A DNA stretch of 64,000 nucleotides, taken from positions 333,981,427 to 334,045,426 of the forward strand of contig NC_081414.1 in assembly GCF_030272615.1 (NCBI RefSeq), written 5' to 3'. The translations under genes were made by a program, and so were the position numbers. Below, piece after piece: positions 24,461 through 35,358 of the stretch (its first letter is position 1; each line of letters opens with the position of its first letter). This stretch comes from Cryptomeria japonica (lineage: Eukaryota; Streptophyta; Pinopsida; Cupressales; Cupressaceae). The notes under the pieces were generated by a model. It was not told the origin of the DNA, searched no databases, and saw only the letters and a list, made by a program, of their open reading frames with translations.

Positions 24461-26521
24461 ATTCGCTCTGGACCCTTTGGAAGGGTCAGGAGCGATTTTC
24501 TTCCTTTAGGTTAATTCTACCTTCTTCTTACCTTGCTTTGCCATGATTTTTACCTTTGGATTCCTCTCTCATGAATACCACACTCACTTGATTCTCAAGA
24601 AGGCATGAAAGGAGAAATTCGCTCTAGACCATGGCCAAGGACAGGACCTATTTAGGATTTCGCTCTGGACCCTTTGGAAGGGTCAGGAGCGAAATTCAAG
24701 ATTTAGCTCAAAATCTTCACTTTTGGTGGTCACAAGCTATTCAAAGGCATGCCTAGGGGTATCTTCAAGCTCAATTCACCTTGATCAACGTTTGTCTTAA
24801 CACAAAATTGGAAGAAAAAAGAGATTTTGAGAATTTCACTCTGGACCCTTTGGAAGGGTCAGGAGCGAAATTCAAGATTTAGGCTTGATTCTTCATTTCT
24901 TCAACTCCAATTTACCTCAAAAGGCAAGAATACATCACCTCACCCTCAATCATGCCATAAGAGCCAAGGTTTTGACTTCACAAAAAGGAAAAAAGGTGTT
25001 TTTGAGGAATTTCGCTCTGGACCCTTTGGAAGGGTCAGGAGCGAAATTCATAATCTTGGACAAAATCCTTTATCTTCCTTACTTTCTATCACTTCAAAAG
25101 GCAAAAACATGTCAATTTACCCCCATTATGTCCAAGGCACAAGGCTTTTGGTCTAAACAAGAAAGAAAATAGTGTTTATGGAAAATTTCACTCTAGACCC
25201 TTTGGAAGGGTCAGGAGCGAAATTCTTGCTCTAGGTTGATTTCACACTTCGTCCATTCAATCCACCTTCAAACTTGATCAAACTCACCTCTCCTCACCAC
25301 AATCAATTCTATTTGCCATCCACTTAACTCAAAATCCGCACTTTTCAATGTCTTAGGCAAGATAGAGGGTCAAATTGAGGATTTCACTCTGGACCCTTTG
25401 GAAGGGTCAAAAGTGAAATTCCTATTTTGGGTTGATTTTCACTATTCCATCGCCTCAATCCACCTTTCAAAGGCTAGAACACATCAAAGTCTCTCAAACC
25501 ATGCCTTCGAAGTCAACAAATTTGGTCATAACAAGGAGCAAAATAGAGGAAATGTGAATTTCGCTCTGGACCCTTTGGAAGGGTCAGGAGCGAAATTCAT
25601 ATTATGAGCACCTTTCTCACTTCCTTTCTCCTTTCCATGCTTTGGACATAACTTCTCAAGCCTCCCTCAATCATCATCAAGTGAATTTGCTCATCAAATT
25701 GGCATTCAGTTCAAGATTTTGTAAAGAAATAGGGTCTTACAAGAATTTCGCTCTGGACCCTTTGGAAGGGTCAGGAGCGAAATTCACCCTTAGGCTCAAA
25801 TTTTGACTTCATCTCCCACATTTCTTCATCCAAACAAGTGAATTGCCTTCAATAATACCAGGGACATGGATTAATTCATAGTTTTGGACAATGTAGAGTG
25901 TCTTATAGAGGAATTCACTCTGGACCCTTTGGAAGGGTCAGGAGTGAAATTCCTATTCTAGGCTCAATTTACCATGAATTTGACTTGACTTTGCCTTAGA
26001 CTCACCCCTTAATGCATTTCCTTCCATAGTCTTGCAAATTCACCCAACCACTCATTGACCTAGGTGAAATCTTGGGTCCTTGGTGAAATTTCACTCTAGA
26101 CCCTTTAAAAGGGTCAAGAGCGAAATTTGAGAATTTGCCTTAGAGACCACTCAAACATCCAAACTTCCACCTCAATCACATTGCTCTTACCTCTAACAAA
26201 CCACCTTAAGGAGCTCCTGGCTCAAAATTTTGGATTACAAAGACATTTTAACCATTTCGCCCAAGTACCCCTAGAAGGACAGGACCTATCCTAAAATTTC
26301 GCTCTGGACCCTTTGGAAGGGTTAGGAGCGAAATTGGTGAATTGGGCTAGAATTTCTCATTTTTTCCTCAACTTTGCCCTTTGACTTGGTTGTTAGATCG
26401 TTCCTTCATCTTTTAAGGTCGATTCGCCTTCAAGGTGATATCATTTTAATGTTTTTGATGACAATCTAGGTCTTTTCCAAGGATTTCACTCTGGACCCTT
26501 TGGAAGGGTCAGGGGCGAAAT
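24461..26521. repeat. U3 hairpin array A (about 12 palindromic units)
   Basis: Units of about 40 bp start near 24461, 24658, 24835, 25011, 25187, 25383, 25558, 25745, 25914, 26092, 26298 and 26483, with partial units near 24616 and 26257. The best unit (25557-25597) has a 10 bp outer stem (AATTTCGCTC with GAGCGAAATT), a two-base mismatch, a 7 bp inner stem built on GACCC/GGGTC, and a tiny loop. The 130-160 bp between units is not repeated. Spacing is 169-206 bp. Confidence 0.9.
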
Positions 26522-26962
26522 TCCCTTCTAGGCTCAAATTTTGACCTTTTCATCAAATCTCCAAGTCCAGCCTTATCCAAGGTGTCCCCAAAGGATAAAT
26601 AGGTTAGCTTCACATCAATCAATGCCCAGGACTTCATCTTTTATCAATTGGACCAATCTCAAACCCTCAAAGATGATACTTACTCACAAAGCTTCATTGA
26701 CCTCCTCAAACTCAAACATGACATAACCTAGCAACAAGAGTAAAACCTGACTTGGGGAAGGCTTCGAAAGAGACCCTAACCTAGACCACCTACTAACCCA
26801 CCTCAACTCAAGCAAAGCCTGTTACATAATGATCCCTCTGACAACTCTCCAAATGCAAAGGTTAATAGACAAGAACCTAAAAGAGCAAGAAAACAAACCC
26901 TAGAAAGCAAAAAAGTAGGGGTCCCCATTTGCAATGGGGCGATGTGTGAATACGTCACAACA

Positions 26963-27304
26963 AGGTGAAATGAAAGAATTTGTCCACTACTTGCCGGAAT
27001 CCACAACTTGAAGGACTCAATGCTCAAATCAGGTTAGAGCTGAAATGATCAATCAATCCTTGACCTTCACAAATCCATGACTTCAAGAGGAGGTGATCAA
27101 TCTTTCAAGAGATAGAAATGCATGATTTGAGTGACTTAATACTTAAAGTGGATATGAAAAGGAAAACATCAAGTCAGTCTTGCAACAATGTTACCCTTCA
27201 CTTAGCGAAATCCATGACTTGAGGTGGAAATCAACGAATTTATCCATAAGGTTCAAGAATCCATGAACTTGATAAATCCATGACCTAAGGGTGGAAGGCA
27301 ATGA
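26963..27304 (+). repeat. Continuation of the interrupted plus-strand giant LTR
   Basis: This resumes the sequence left of 22885 (one AGGTG copy removed). It has several diverged copies of a motif resembling ATCCATGACTTGAGG spaced irregularly, like 22786-22880. No gene. Confidence 0.5.
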
Positions 27305-30300
27305 TTAATCCATGGAATTCAAATTTCTGCAAAAAAAACTTTTATTTTCCACAGGAAAAATTTGGAAAATTTTCAAAAAAATAAATTCGAAAAAGGCGTA
27401 AGGGGTTTTTTTTTGAAAAAAAAAAAAGAAATATTGTTGACCCCCCTCATGATCTCCGTGACTCGCAGGGTTTGCAGGTACCCTGCAATTGGGGCAGTCT
27501 TTAAAACCGGCGGACCCGCGTCCGCCACGTGGCAGGCGTCCACTGGCCCGGGGTCGACATCCGTACGCCAACTCACCGCCTCGTCATACAGTGCCACATC
27601 AACATGTCCGTATGGTACGGACGCCACACAAGGGGGGAGATGAAGTTTTTTTGACGGGCAGACAGGCGTCAAATTTAGGCCCGTCATTTGTTGACGTCAG
27701 CGCCACATCAGCAGTATTTTGAAAATTTTAGCAGGCCCCTCTCATTGAGCTTTTTGATTTTGCAGTTCAACTTCAAATGGCCATATCTTGCTCATTTTTG
27801 CTCCTTTTTTGGTGCAATTTCTTTTGAAATGGGCTAGAATTTCGTGTACTTTCATGTGGTGGAATTATTTTCTGATTTTGATGGACAGAGTTTTTAGAAT
27901 TCTCAATTTTTGGTGACTGTACATGTCCAATCCCCGTTTCTGCAACTTCCAGGTCTCTGTTCGAGCTCATACGAACTCCTTTTCAGGTGCCGTTTTTTTT
28001 AAAGTGCATTATTTTTTGTCTACTCTCAGAATATGCTATAATTTTACAGCAATTGTGGGTAGAAATTGTACTTTCATCATATGGTCTTATTTGGCCAATT
28101 TGGCATTTTTATTGCATAGATCTATATTTCTGATCTTTTGCTTTGTAGTTCTCAGCCTATTGGGGCAATTGTAAAATAAAATCAGAAGTCCACCTTGCCA
28201 TTGTTTGCAAGTGGCCTATTGTACACGCACTACATATAAAGTGCCAAAATCATCATTTTTGGGGGGGTACTTGATTGAGTGAATTTGGGGGGGTGTCTCT
28301 TGTGCTTTTGTGCTCTTGTGTTCCTTCCTTTTTGCTGCTATGGGTTCTTCTAAGTTTCCTCTCTTAACTCCTCATAATTATGCTACTTGGAAAATTGATG
28401 CATGGAGTAAACTTATCGAAAAAGGACTCACTCATTATATTGATGGAACTATTGTTGCTCCTGCTGATCCTAAGGTTGATCTAGTTGGTCACTTGGATTG
28501 GCTCACTAAAAATATCATGGCAATTGGTACCTTAAGAAAGTATGTATCAAAGGATCTCATTTTTCATATTGAGAAGTGTACTCTAATCAAGGATGCTTGG
28601 CAAAAGTTTCAAGACTTGTATGGTCAAGTTGATGAGATTAGGGGATATCAAATTGATAGTGATCTCACCATGTTGGATCCCAAGAACTTTGATACTATAC
28701 AAGATTATGTCATTAAGACAAATGAGTTGAGGGCACAACTCAAAGATTGTGACATTGATAAGAAGGATACTCAATTGATCTTCAACTTGATAGGAAAGCT
28801 TGCACAAGAATATGTAGCATTTGTTTCTAGTTTCCAAACCCATAGGATGACAATGGGTTCAAGCTACACAATGCCTACATTTGATGCTTTCAATGAAATG
28901 TTGATGATGGAACAAACTAAGTTGATAAGCATGGGCATTCTTAAGGCTTCTAAGTCTCAAGCATTAGTGGCAAATCAAGGGAACAGAGGAAATCAAGGAA
29001 AGGTCAACTCAAACAAGAAGAAATGGCAATCAAAGCCTAAGGACAAAGCACCATCTTCTCCACAACAAGGAGATTCATCCTCTTCCAAGAGGGATAACTC
29101 ACCAAAGAGGGAGAGACCTACTTGTGCCTATTGTAAAAAGTTTGGTCATGAGGAGCGTCGTTGCCATTCTAAGAAGATTGATGAGCTCACACATACCATC
29201 AAAAAGCATAACATTGATTTGCCTAATGTCTACAAGAAGGATGATTCATCAACTTCCACTTCCTCACATTCAAAAGGAAAAGGGCAAGCATTCATGGCTT
29301 CTACAAGTGGGAAGACTCACTCTTTTGGGACAAGAAAAGGAAAAGCTCTATGTGCTACTATCAGTCATGATTCAGAGAGATGGCTTCTAGATTCAGGGGC
29401 TTCTCATCATATGGCATCTTAGCAGTCTATGTTCTCTATATTTGAGCCTTGCACCATGCCGCAGATTTTGATGGGCAATCATACATACATGGATGTGATT
29501 GGGAAAGGATCCATTGACATTGGGGATAACTCCTTCAATGATGTGTTGTGTGTACCCCACTTGACAAACAATCTCCTTTCTATCTATCAAATCACACATG
29601 GCACAACTAAGAGAGTTGTGGAGTTCACACCTGAGTCAGTTTTCATTAGAGATTTGGAGACTAAAGCTATCATTGCGACTGGGGTGGTTGATCATGCATC
29701 TCGGTTATACTCATTTTCAGATTTTGTTGATGATGATGATTTCACATTTGATGATTCTACACATGATGATCACACTTCTTGTGATGGTTCAGATTTTGAG
29801 GAGAACTTTAAGCACTTAAACATGGGGATTTTCACATGTGACCCCGTTCTTGAGCCTTGTATTTCATCTCCTCATATTGATATCACATCACCTATTGCAC
29901 CTGATGATGTTGATAGTGCGACAGTTTTGCCTTTATGTGATTCAGTGCAGCAGGATATTCATTGTCTTCCAGCTTCAAATTCATGGGATGGTTACTTGAC
30001 AGACATTGCAAGTTTGTTTATGGAATCCTACATTGCAAATTTGGGAGACATCATTGATGACATTCATCTTCTCTTTGCTGAAGATGATCCTTCTTCGATT
30101 GTTGCGAGGGCACACTCTGACCCTCTTGTTCATTCTCTACATGATCATTCTTTCGAGGTTGATATGATTGTGGATACTTATGTACAATAGTTGGAGGAGG
30201 TCTCTTTATCTTTTGAGGAGACATGTGAGTCTTTGGGACATGTTCTACATCCATCTCCACTAGATCTTGGAGTGCCTTTTTCAGCAGTGTGGCACAGTTT

Positions 30301-30749
30301 ACCACCTTTGGAGGGGGTATCTTTCAGCATCGACATGGGGACACTTGAGCAATTTTCAGAGATTCCTTTCATCATGAGTTTTCTTCATACATCTTCCCTT
30401 CATGATTGGGGAGACTTCATGGATACACCTTTGGTTTTGTTTCTTCCTAAGGGGAGGAATGTTGTTTGACGTTCATGGAGCAGTTTCTTCATACATCGAG
30501 CTTCTATCATTGGTGCAGATTCCACATTGAGGGGGGGCTTCCTAGCTTCTCTTCTTCTCTCATATAGGGGGGACTTTTTCCTCACATGGGATTTTGTCCT
30601 TCACATACTTCTATGAGAGTTCTTTGTATCTAGTTTTCATCTCTCTTTTGGGGGAAGGTTTTTTCCCATTGGGTTTTTCTCTCTTTCCCCACTTTGTGAG
30701 AGATTTCATTGCATTGGTTTTCATGCATTTGCATTTGTACATGGGTACC
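27305..30749 (+). mobile_element. Non-autonomous Copia element, left part (leader and gag-PR)
   Basis: A leader of about 1 kb (27305-28339) resembles the leader at 63170-64000 of another Copia element: A/T runs, a GACGTCAGC stretch and TATTGTAC-CGCACTA near its end. It leads into an intact gag-protease frame. After that frame the internal region has no integrase or RT. The element is interrupted at 30749 by a giant LTR insertion and resumes at 42827 with a polypurine tract and 3' LTR. The 5' LTR is missing; the left boundary is approximate. Confidence 0.75.
28340..30469 (+). pseudogene. gag-protease ORF with acidic C-terminal tail, no pol
   Basis: One frame of about 709 codons runs from the ATG at 28340 (MGSSKFPLLTPHNYATWK) to the TGA at 30467-30469, broken by TAGs at 29420-29422 and 30188-30190. 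It encodes a UBN2-like Copia gag domain, a basic Ser/Lys-rich linker, a CCHC knuckle (CAYCKKFGHEERRCH, about 29130-29170) and the protease motif WLLDSGASHHMA just before the first stop. After CVPHLTNNLLSIYQITHG, where pre-integrase should follow, it changes to an Asp/Ser-rich tail of about 250 residues with no catalytic motifs I recognise, ending FLPKGRNVV. The low damage compared with the autonomous elements suggests this gene arrangement was once used. An upstream GTG at 28310 is also in frame, but the ATG fits Copia gag starts better. Confidence 0.82.
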
Positions 30750-31600
30750 TGTTGACGTGTATTTTGTACACTGCCTAACACAGAATAAAATACCCAAGGG
30801 TACCTTATCCTCTCTTGAATAAAGCCTCTGATTGCTGAAGATGTCGCGAAGAAGGATCAATCAGGATGACTCCAAGGTTCTGTAATGTAGGGTCTCTACG
30901 TGTGGATAAGCACCAGTGGTCGTTGTGAATGTTGTTTCATCAAGGGGCCTTACGTTTCTGTTCAGGAACAGATTTTCCTAAAACTAACAAGTTCTTAAAA
31001 AAATCAAAAGGTAGGGTTTGCAAGAGATGAATCCTAATCTAATCCTAAGAATGACTCAATGTAGGCTAGCTTTGGTAGGATTCGACCAATTTCAGTATTG
31101 CCAAGGAATTACAACTCTACTAAGATTGATGCGATCTTCTAAGGTGATTATTGATTTTCAAATCATCAAGAATCATAGACACTACCATGAAGGTACATGT
31201 CAATAGTTCAATAATGACTGAAGGTTTAAGCAATCCAAATATCTCCAGTTGACCACACAAGGCGTCCTTACAATCAGTAAGAAGCTAGTGGTTTGGAACG
31301 TGAATCTCACCAAAGATCAAGCTCAACACTTAGTCCTTCAAATTTAAACACTACTTCGACTGAGAATGATTTAAGAAAGTAAACAACCATGAAGGTAACC
31401 ACGAGAATTGCAATAAAACACCATAACTTCAATATTTTATTGATCTCAAAGTCAACATAGACAACAATTGCTTGAAATTCTTTCTTCAATGCTCAATCTT
31501 GCAACAAAATAACTTTCTTCTCTCCAAAAGCTCTAATTCTAATCCTAATATCTCCTTTCTAATTTTCTAATTTCTTATTACAAAATGAAAATGAATGAGG

Positions 31601-31691
31601 GTATATATAGCATCCTCAATTACAATGAACGGCCCAGATCAAAAGAAGATCAACGGCTGAGATTTTGACACCTAAACCCTAATTAGGGTTT
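31601..31691 (-). promoter_or_regulatory. LTR promoter with palindromic telo-box
   Basis: The telo-box palindrome at 31674-31691 and a minus-strand TATATATAC at 31610-31601 match the arrangement in the other copies, placing the LTR transcription start near 31570. Confidence 0.65.
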
Positions 31692-31802
31692 TATTACAAA
31701 AAGTTCCCCTTTTATTGAACAATATTAAATGCATAGCCAAATATTTAATTGGCACAAAAATCTAGGAAACATAGACCAATGATAACTAAGGTGCCACATC
31801 AT

Positions 31803-32800
31803 CTATAACAACCTTTCTTCTAGAACCTTGTTCCCTTTCCAATGCTCCTTCTTAGCATATGCAGTGAATCTGGACACAATTCCTTCAATCTCAGCAATAG
31901 GAATCTCTGGAAGATTCCTCATTCGTTCCTCCAAGTGGATGACCTGATCAAAAGCCTTGAGAAGAGCTATGTCCCATCCAGGCTCGAGTTCTTTGATTTT
32001 CTCAATCAGGAGCATAGTGGCGAACATTTGATCTCTTTGCTCATCTGTGATAACACACTCATCTTTGCAAAAGATGACCTTGACCTTCTCCTCCAACTCT
32101 TGAAGATTCACATCTGTCTCATCTTCAATCCTCCTACCAAGAATAGAACACAACACCTCAAACACCTTGTCCTGAATCGGATGAATGACCTCCTCAACTT
32201 GATTGCATTTCGTACTAATGTCTTCGAACAGAACTTCCTTCATCTGAAGTAGAGTTGACCACTGGAGCAAATTATGAGCTCCTCCATCCATTATCTTTTC
32301 TTGTGCTAAGATCTTCCTTGGTGTTTGCCTGATTACTTGCAGAACAGGAATGATAACATCTCTAGTGTGGGCAAAGGCGGCTACTGTTATCATTAGGTTA
32401 TGAATGATCTCAAGGACCTGGATAGCTCAATGGGTAGTCTGCATCATTCTTGTTGCGAACTCAATGGCAACGGTATGGGATTTGTTAATCCAAGAGCTCA
32501 TAAGCTGAACCAAGCTCTTAACTCTTTCTGCCTGGATACTGGATTGGATCGCTGCTTGTACTTGTTCTTGAAGAACTTGTGATGACTCAGGAGATTCCTC
32601 CAATCTTAGTTCGAATTCTTTGGAAGTGTCCTCTCTTTTGACTCGCTTCGCTTTTGAAGTAAACTGAAATTCGCCTAGATTCTTGATGCCTGGTGTCGAC
32701 CTCAATAACCTTTGATGTTTCTCGGGCGAGAAAGAACCAATGCGATCCAGTGTGAAGTCTTGCGAAGATTTATTGTGGATTCCTTTGATTGCGAAGTTCT
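31803..32800 (-). pseudogene. ORF1 C-terminal part, helical protein of unknown function
   Basis: The minus-strand frame holds FTLDRIGSFSPEKHQRLLR and TPGIKNLGEFQFTSKAKRV, then a long hydrophobic/charged helical segment rich in Glu, Ile and Leu, to the stop at 31803. One in-frame TGA (32427-32429) interrupts it. No retroviral enzyme motif is present. It lies in the outer giant LTR between the nested LTR and the promoter, so it probably continues the ORF1 sequence at 37732-39921. An upstream frame (32964-32770) with IILEQEEDRAEEHQRVVA may instead be internal-region sequence following the PBS. Confidence 0.6.
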
Positions 32801-33060
32801 CTAGCTACGACCCTTTGATGTTCTTCGGCTCTATCTTCTTCTTGTTCCAAGATGATTCTGACTCTGTTATACTCAACTTGATTTCTCCTTGCGTTCCACG
32901 CTACTTGATTCAATCCTGAAACGATATCTTCTTGAGTGTTACCTATCTGCAAATTTGGTTGCACTACTCAATTCAATCCTTCATGTGGCAACACCATCGT
33001 ACTTCATGATCATGTTTGCAATGTATCCCTCTTCAAAATTTTAGGACTTTCGAAGACTCA

Positions 33061-33082
33061 GCCCTCCTTCTAGCGCCAATTC
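33061..33082 (-). other. Putative primer-binding site after the nested giant LTR
   Basis: Directly after the LTR end the minus strand reads GAATTGGCGCTAGAAGGAGG. TTGGCGC next to an LTR is typical of plant Gypsy primer-binding sites. It suggests that the LTR at 33083-37731 is a 5' LTR with a remnant of internal region, and that the family is Gypsy-like. Confidence 0.6.
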
Positions 33083-33944
33083 TGTTGACGTGTATTTTGT
33101 ACACTGCCTAACACAGAATAAAATACCCAAGGGTACCTTATCCTCTCTTGAATAAAGTCTCTAACTGCTGAAGATTCGCATGAAGGATCAGTTAGGATGA
33201 CTCCAATGTTCTGGTTAGTAGGGTCTCTACGTGTGGATAAACTCCAGTGGTATGATGTGATTTGCTGGAATCACAAGGGGACTTACATCTGATGATTGAA
33301 CTTCCGATCTGCTTTGCTGGAACACAGGCTCTTACTGGCTTAGATTTGAAAAAATGGAAAAAGGATGAGGGCGAAGAGAAGAACTAATCCTAATACTAAA
33401 AATGTAGGAGCAATGATTTGATTTTTGATGAAACTCTAACTAGGTCTTGTTTTGACATCAATGGACCATCTCCACAAGGCTAGTGCGATCTTCTAAGGGA
33501 AGCTTTATGATGTTCAAATCATCACCGCAGGCATAGACACCATCAAGTTGATGCATATCAATGAAGAAACGACAAATTGAAATTGAGCTTAAGCTGAATG
33601 ATTCCAGTTGACTACACAAGGCAAGTCTGCAATCAACAAACTGCTAGTAGTATGGATATACGAATTCCACCATTAATCAATCGCATTTCCTCCATTCATC
33701 TAATCATCTACCATCTAGGATTGAAGACTCAACAAGAAACCATGCAAATTGCAAGAAACGACACACTTCACCATTACTTCAATGAAAATGGAGTTTGTTT
33801 ACAATCAATGGCAACAATTTCTTGCCTTGTCCTCCTATTCTACTCTAATTACTATTCTATCAATTTCTAACTACTCTCTATCTACTAACTGCTTTCTATT
33901 ATTTACAACTCTCTCTAATAATTTTACAAAATGAAATGTCAGGG

Positions 33945-34034
33945 CTTATATAGTGCCCACAATACAATTTGATGGCTTAGATCAATTCAAGATCAATGGC
34001 CAAGATTCAACAATGAAAACCCTAATTAGGGTTT
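33945..34034 (-). promoter_or_regulatory. LTR promoter with palindromic telo-box
   Basis: The telo-box palindrome is at 34017-34034 and TATATAAG at 33953-33945 on the minus strand. The spacing is close to that in the other copies. Confidence 0.7.
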
Positions 34035-34327
34035 GTTACAACCATTACATAACATTTAATGCTTGACCAATGATAAAATTGTATTGCTTGGACACATGTC
34101 CCCTCTAGAAAAATCGACCAATGGATAGCCGGGGTAGGTACATCGGAGTTTGTGCCACCTTCCATGAGTTAGGTACATTGAATCTGGACATGCTGAGGTG
34201 GACCACACTGATTGGAGAAATGATGACTAGGACGCCACCTCATTTGACACTTGTAACTTGGTAGATATTCAACTTGATGTTGTTGAGAAGCTTGCTTTAA
34301 TTAATTCATCTGGAACTATTTACTTCT

Positions 34328-34489
34328 TCAACGAGCCCTTGTTCTAACTCCTTGTGTCCTTGATGTGCAGGATGATGATGTACCTCGCCTTGGAACGCTG
34401 GATTGAAAGAGGTCACCCCTGTCCTTGCTTGATCGTCCCGGCGAAGACCGTCCTTGATCCGACTTGATTTTCCTTGATGAGATCTCCAT
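34328..34489 (-). CDS. Small Ser/Arg-rich ORF (53 aa) in the giant LTR
   Basis: The ATG lies just after the leader-intron acceptor (TGTGTAG before GCATCAAATGG). The ORF reads MEISSRKIKSDQGRSS and ends RGTSSSCTSRTQGVRTRAR. It is short, basic and Ser/Arg-rich, with no known domain. A longer relative at 54613-54867 keeps the same C-terminus, and the position matches the start of ORF1 at 39921. It could be a real small protein or only the residue of a deleted ORF1. Confidence 0.4.
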   Translation of the reverse strand: MEISSRKIKSDQGRSSPGRSSKDRGDLFQSSVPRRGTSSSCTSRTQGVRTRAR

Positions 34490-35027
34490 TTGATGCCTAC
34501 ACAACATTTCAAAATTAGCAACATGATTTTGCAATGAATAACTAGATTAGAGATTAAATTTAGGAAACTTCATGATAAGTCCTTGAGTTATCATTTCCTA
34601 AAAACAATTGAGCAACTGGAATTCAAAATTTCAAAATTCAAAATTTGAAGCTATGACGATCAACAATTCAAAATTAAAACAATAAAACCATATCACCATA
34701 CCTCACTAGAGAGCTAACTCTAGAATGCAAAATAGAGGAATTCGCCTAGGAAAAAATTAACGTTAGATAGTCTTTTCCACGTGATCTTCAAGTGAACGTC
34801 TTTCTTATCAATTTCGCCACCCTTGGAGATGTCTTTGATGTGGTCTTTGGCAAGTTCGCCTTAATTCAAACTTCAAGTTCGCACCTCCTTGGATAATACT
34901 TCGCACCTCCTTGCTTGAAATGAAATTCGCACCACCTTGAATACAATTCGCACCTCTTTTTTTGTCTTCCCCCAATCGCATGTAAAGATGATTAAACGAA
35001 GATGTAAAAATGCAATATTTCACCTCC

Positions 35028-35117
35028 CTTTATAGGCGCTCATACCACAATTACCTTGAGGCCGACTTGTAAAAATAAGGTAATTAAAACGATTTTTAAA
35101 TAAATAATAAGGCCGAC
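35028..35117 (-). promoter_or_regulatory. Internal LTR promoter: TATA with two GCCGAC sites
   Basis: The minus-strand TATAAAGG (35035-35028) has GCCGAC on the plus strand at 35061-35066 and 35112-35117, 51 bp apart. The nearer site is about 26 bp upstream of TATA. This promoter would drive the intron-containing leader of the small ORF. Confidence 0.6.
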
Positions 35118-35358
35118 CTTTCAATCCAAGCGCTCCATTTGATTTTTAATTAATTAATAATTAATTATTAAATGCCTTTGTTTTTTAATTTAACAAATTC
35201 GATTTTTTTTTAGAAGGCAAAAATAATTAATTAATATTTAGCGCAAATTTTAAATGCTAATTTAATTGAATTTTTAAATTTATCGAATTTAGCATTTAAA
35301 ATAAATTCAAAAAAAAGTTTGCTTTGGCGCCAAAATTTGAAGATGAAAAATACAAACC

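Larger units (their letters stand above)
22885..26962 (-). mobile_element. Solo giant LTR, 4.08 kb, TSD AGGTG
   Basis: The unit begins at 26962 on the minus strand (TGTTGTGACG) and ends at 22885 (CATCAACA). AGGTG flanks it on both sides (22880-22884, 26963-26967), so this is a clean solo LTR and it defines the limits of the family. Reading along the minus strand it holds about 12 hairpin repeats, a conserved GGTCCACCTCAGCATGTCC block, a palindromic telo-box and a TATA box. It lacks the internal TATA with GCCGAC sites found in other copies. Confidence 0.9.

Noticed and set aside
24461-26521. CRISPR-like array (repeats with unique spacers)
   Set aside because: The spacing is 165-200 bp, repeats are palindromic and variable, the context is plant LTR sequence, and no cas genes are present.
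27362-27722. Overlapping ORFs on both strands in a GC-richer patch
   Set aside because: They lie in the untranslated leader of the gag-only Copia and do not resemble any domain; the related leader at 63 kb does not keep them open.
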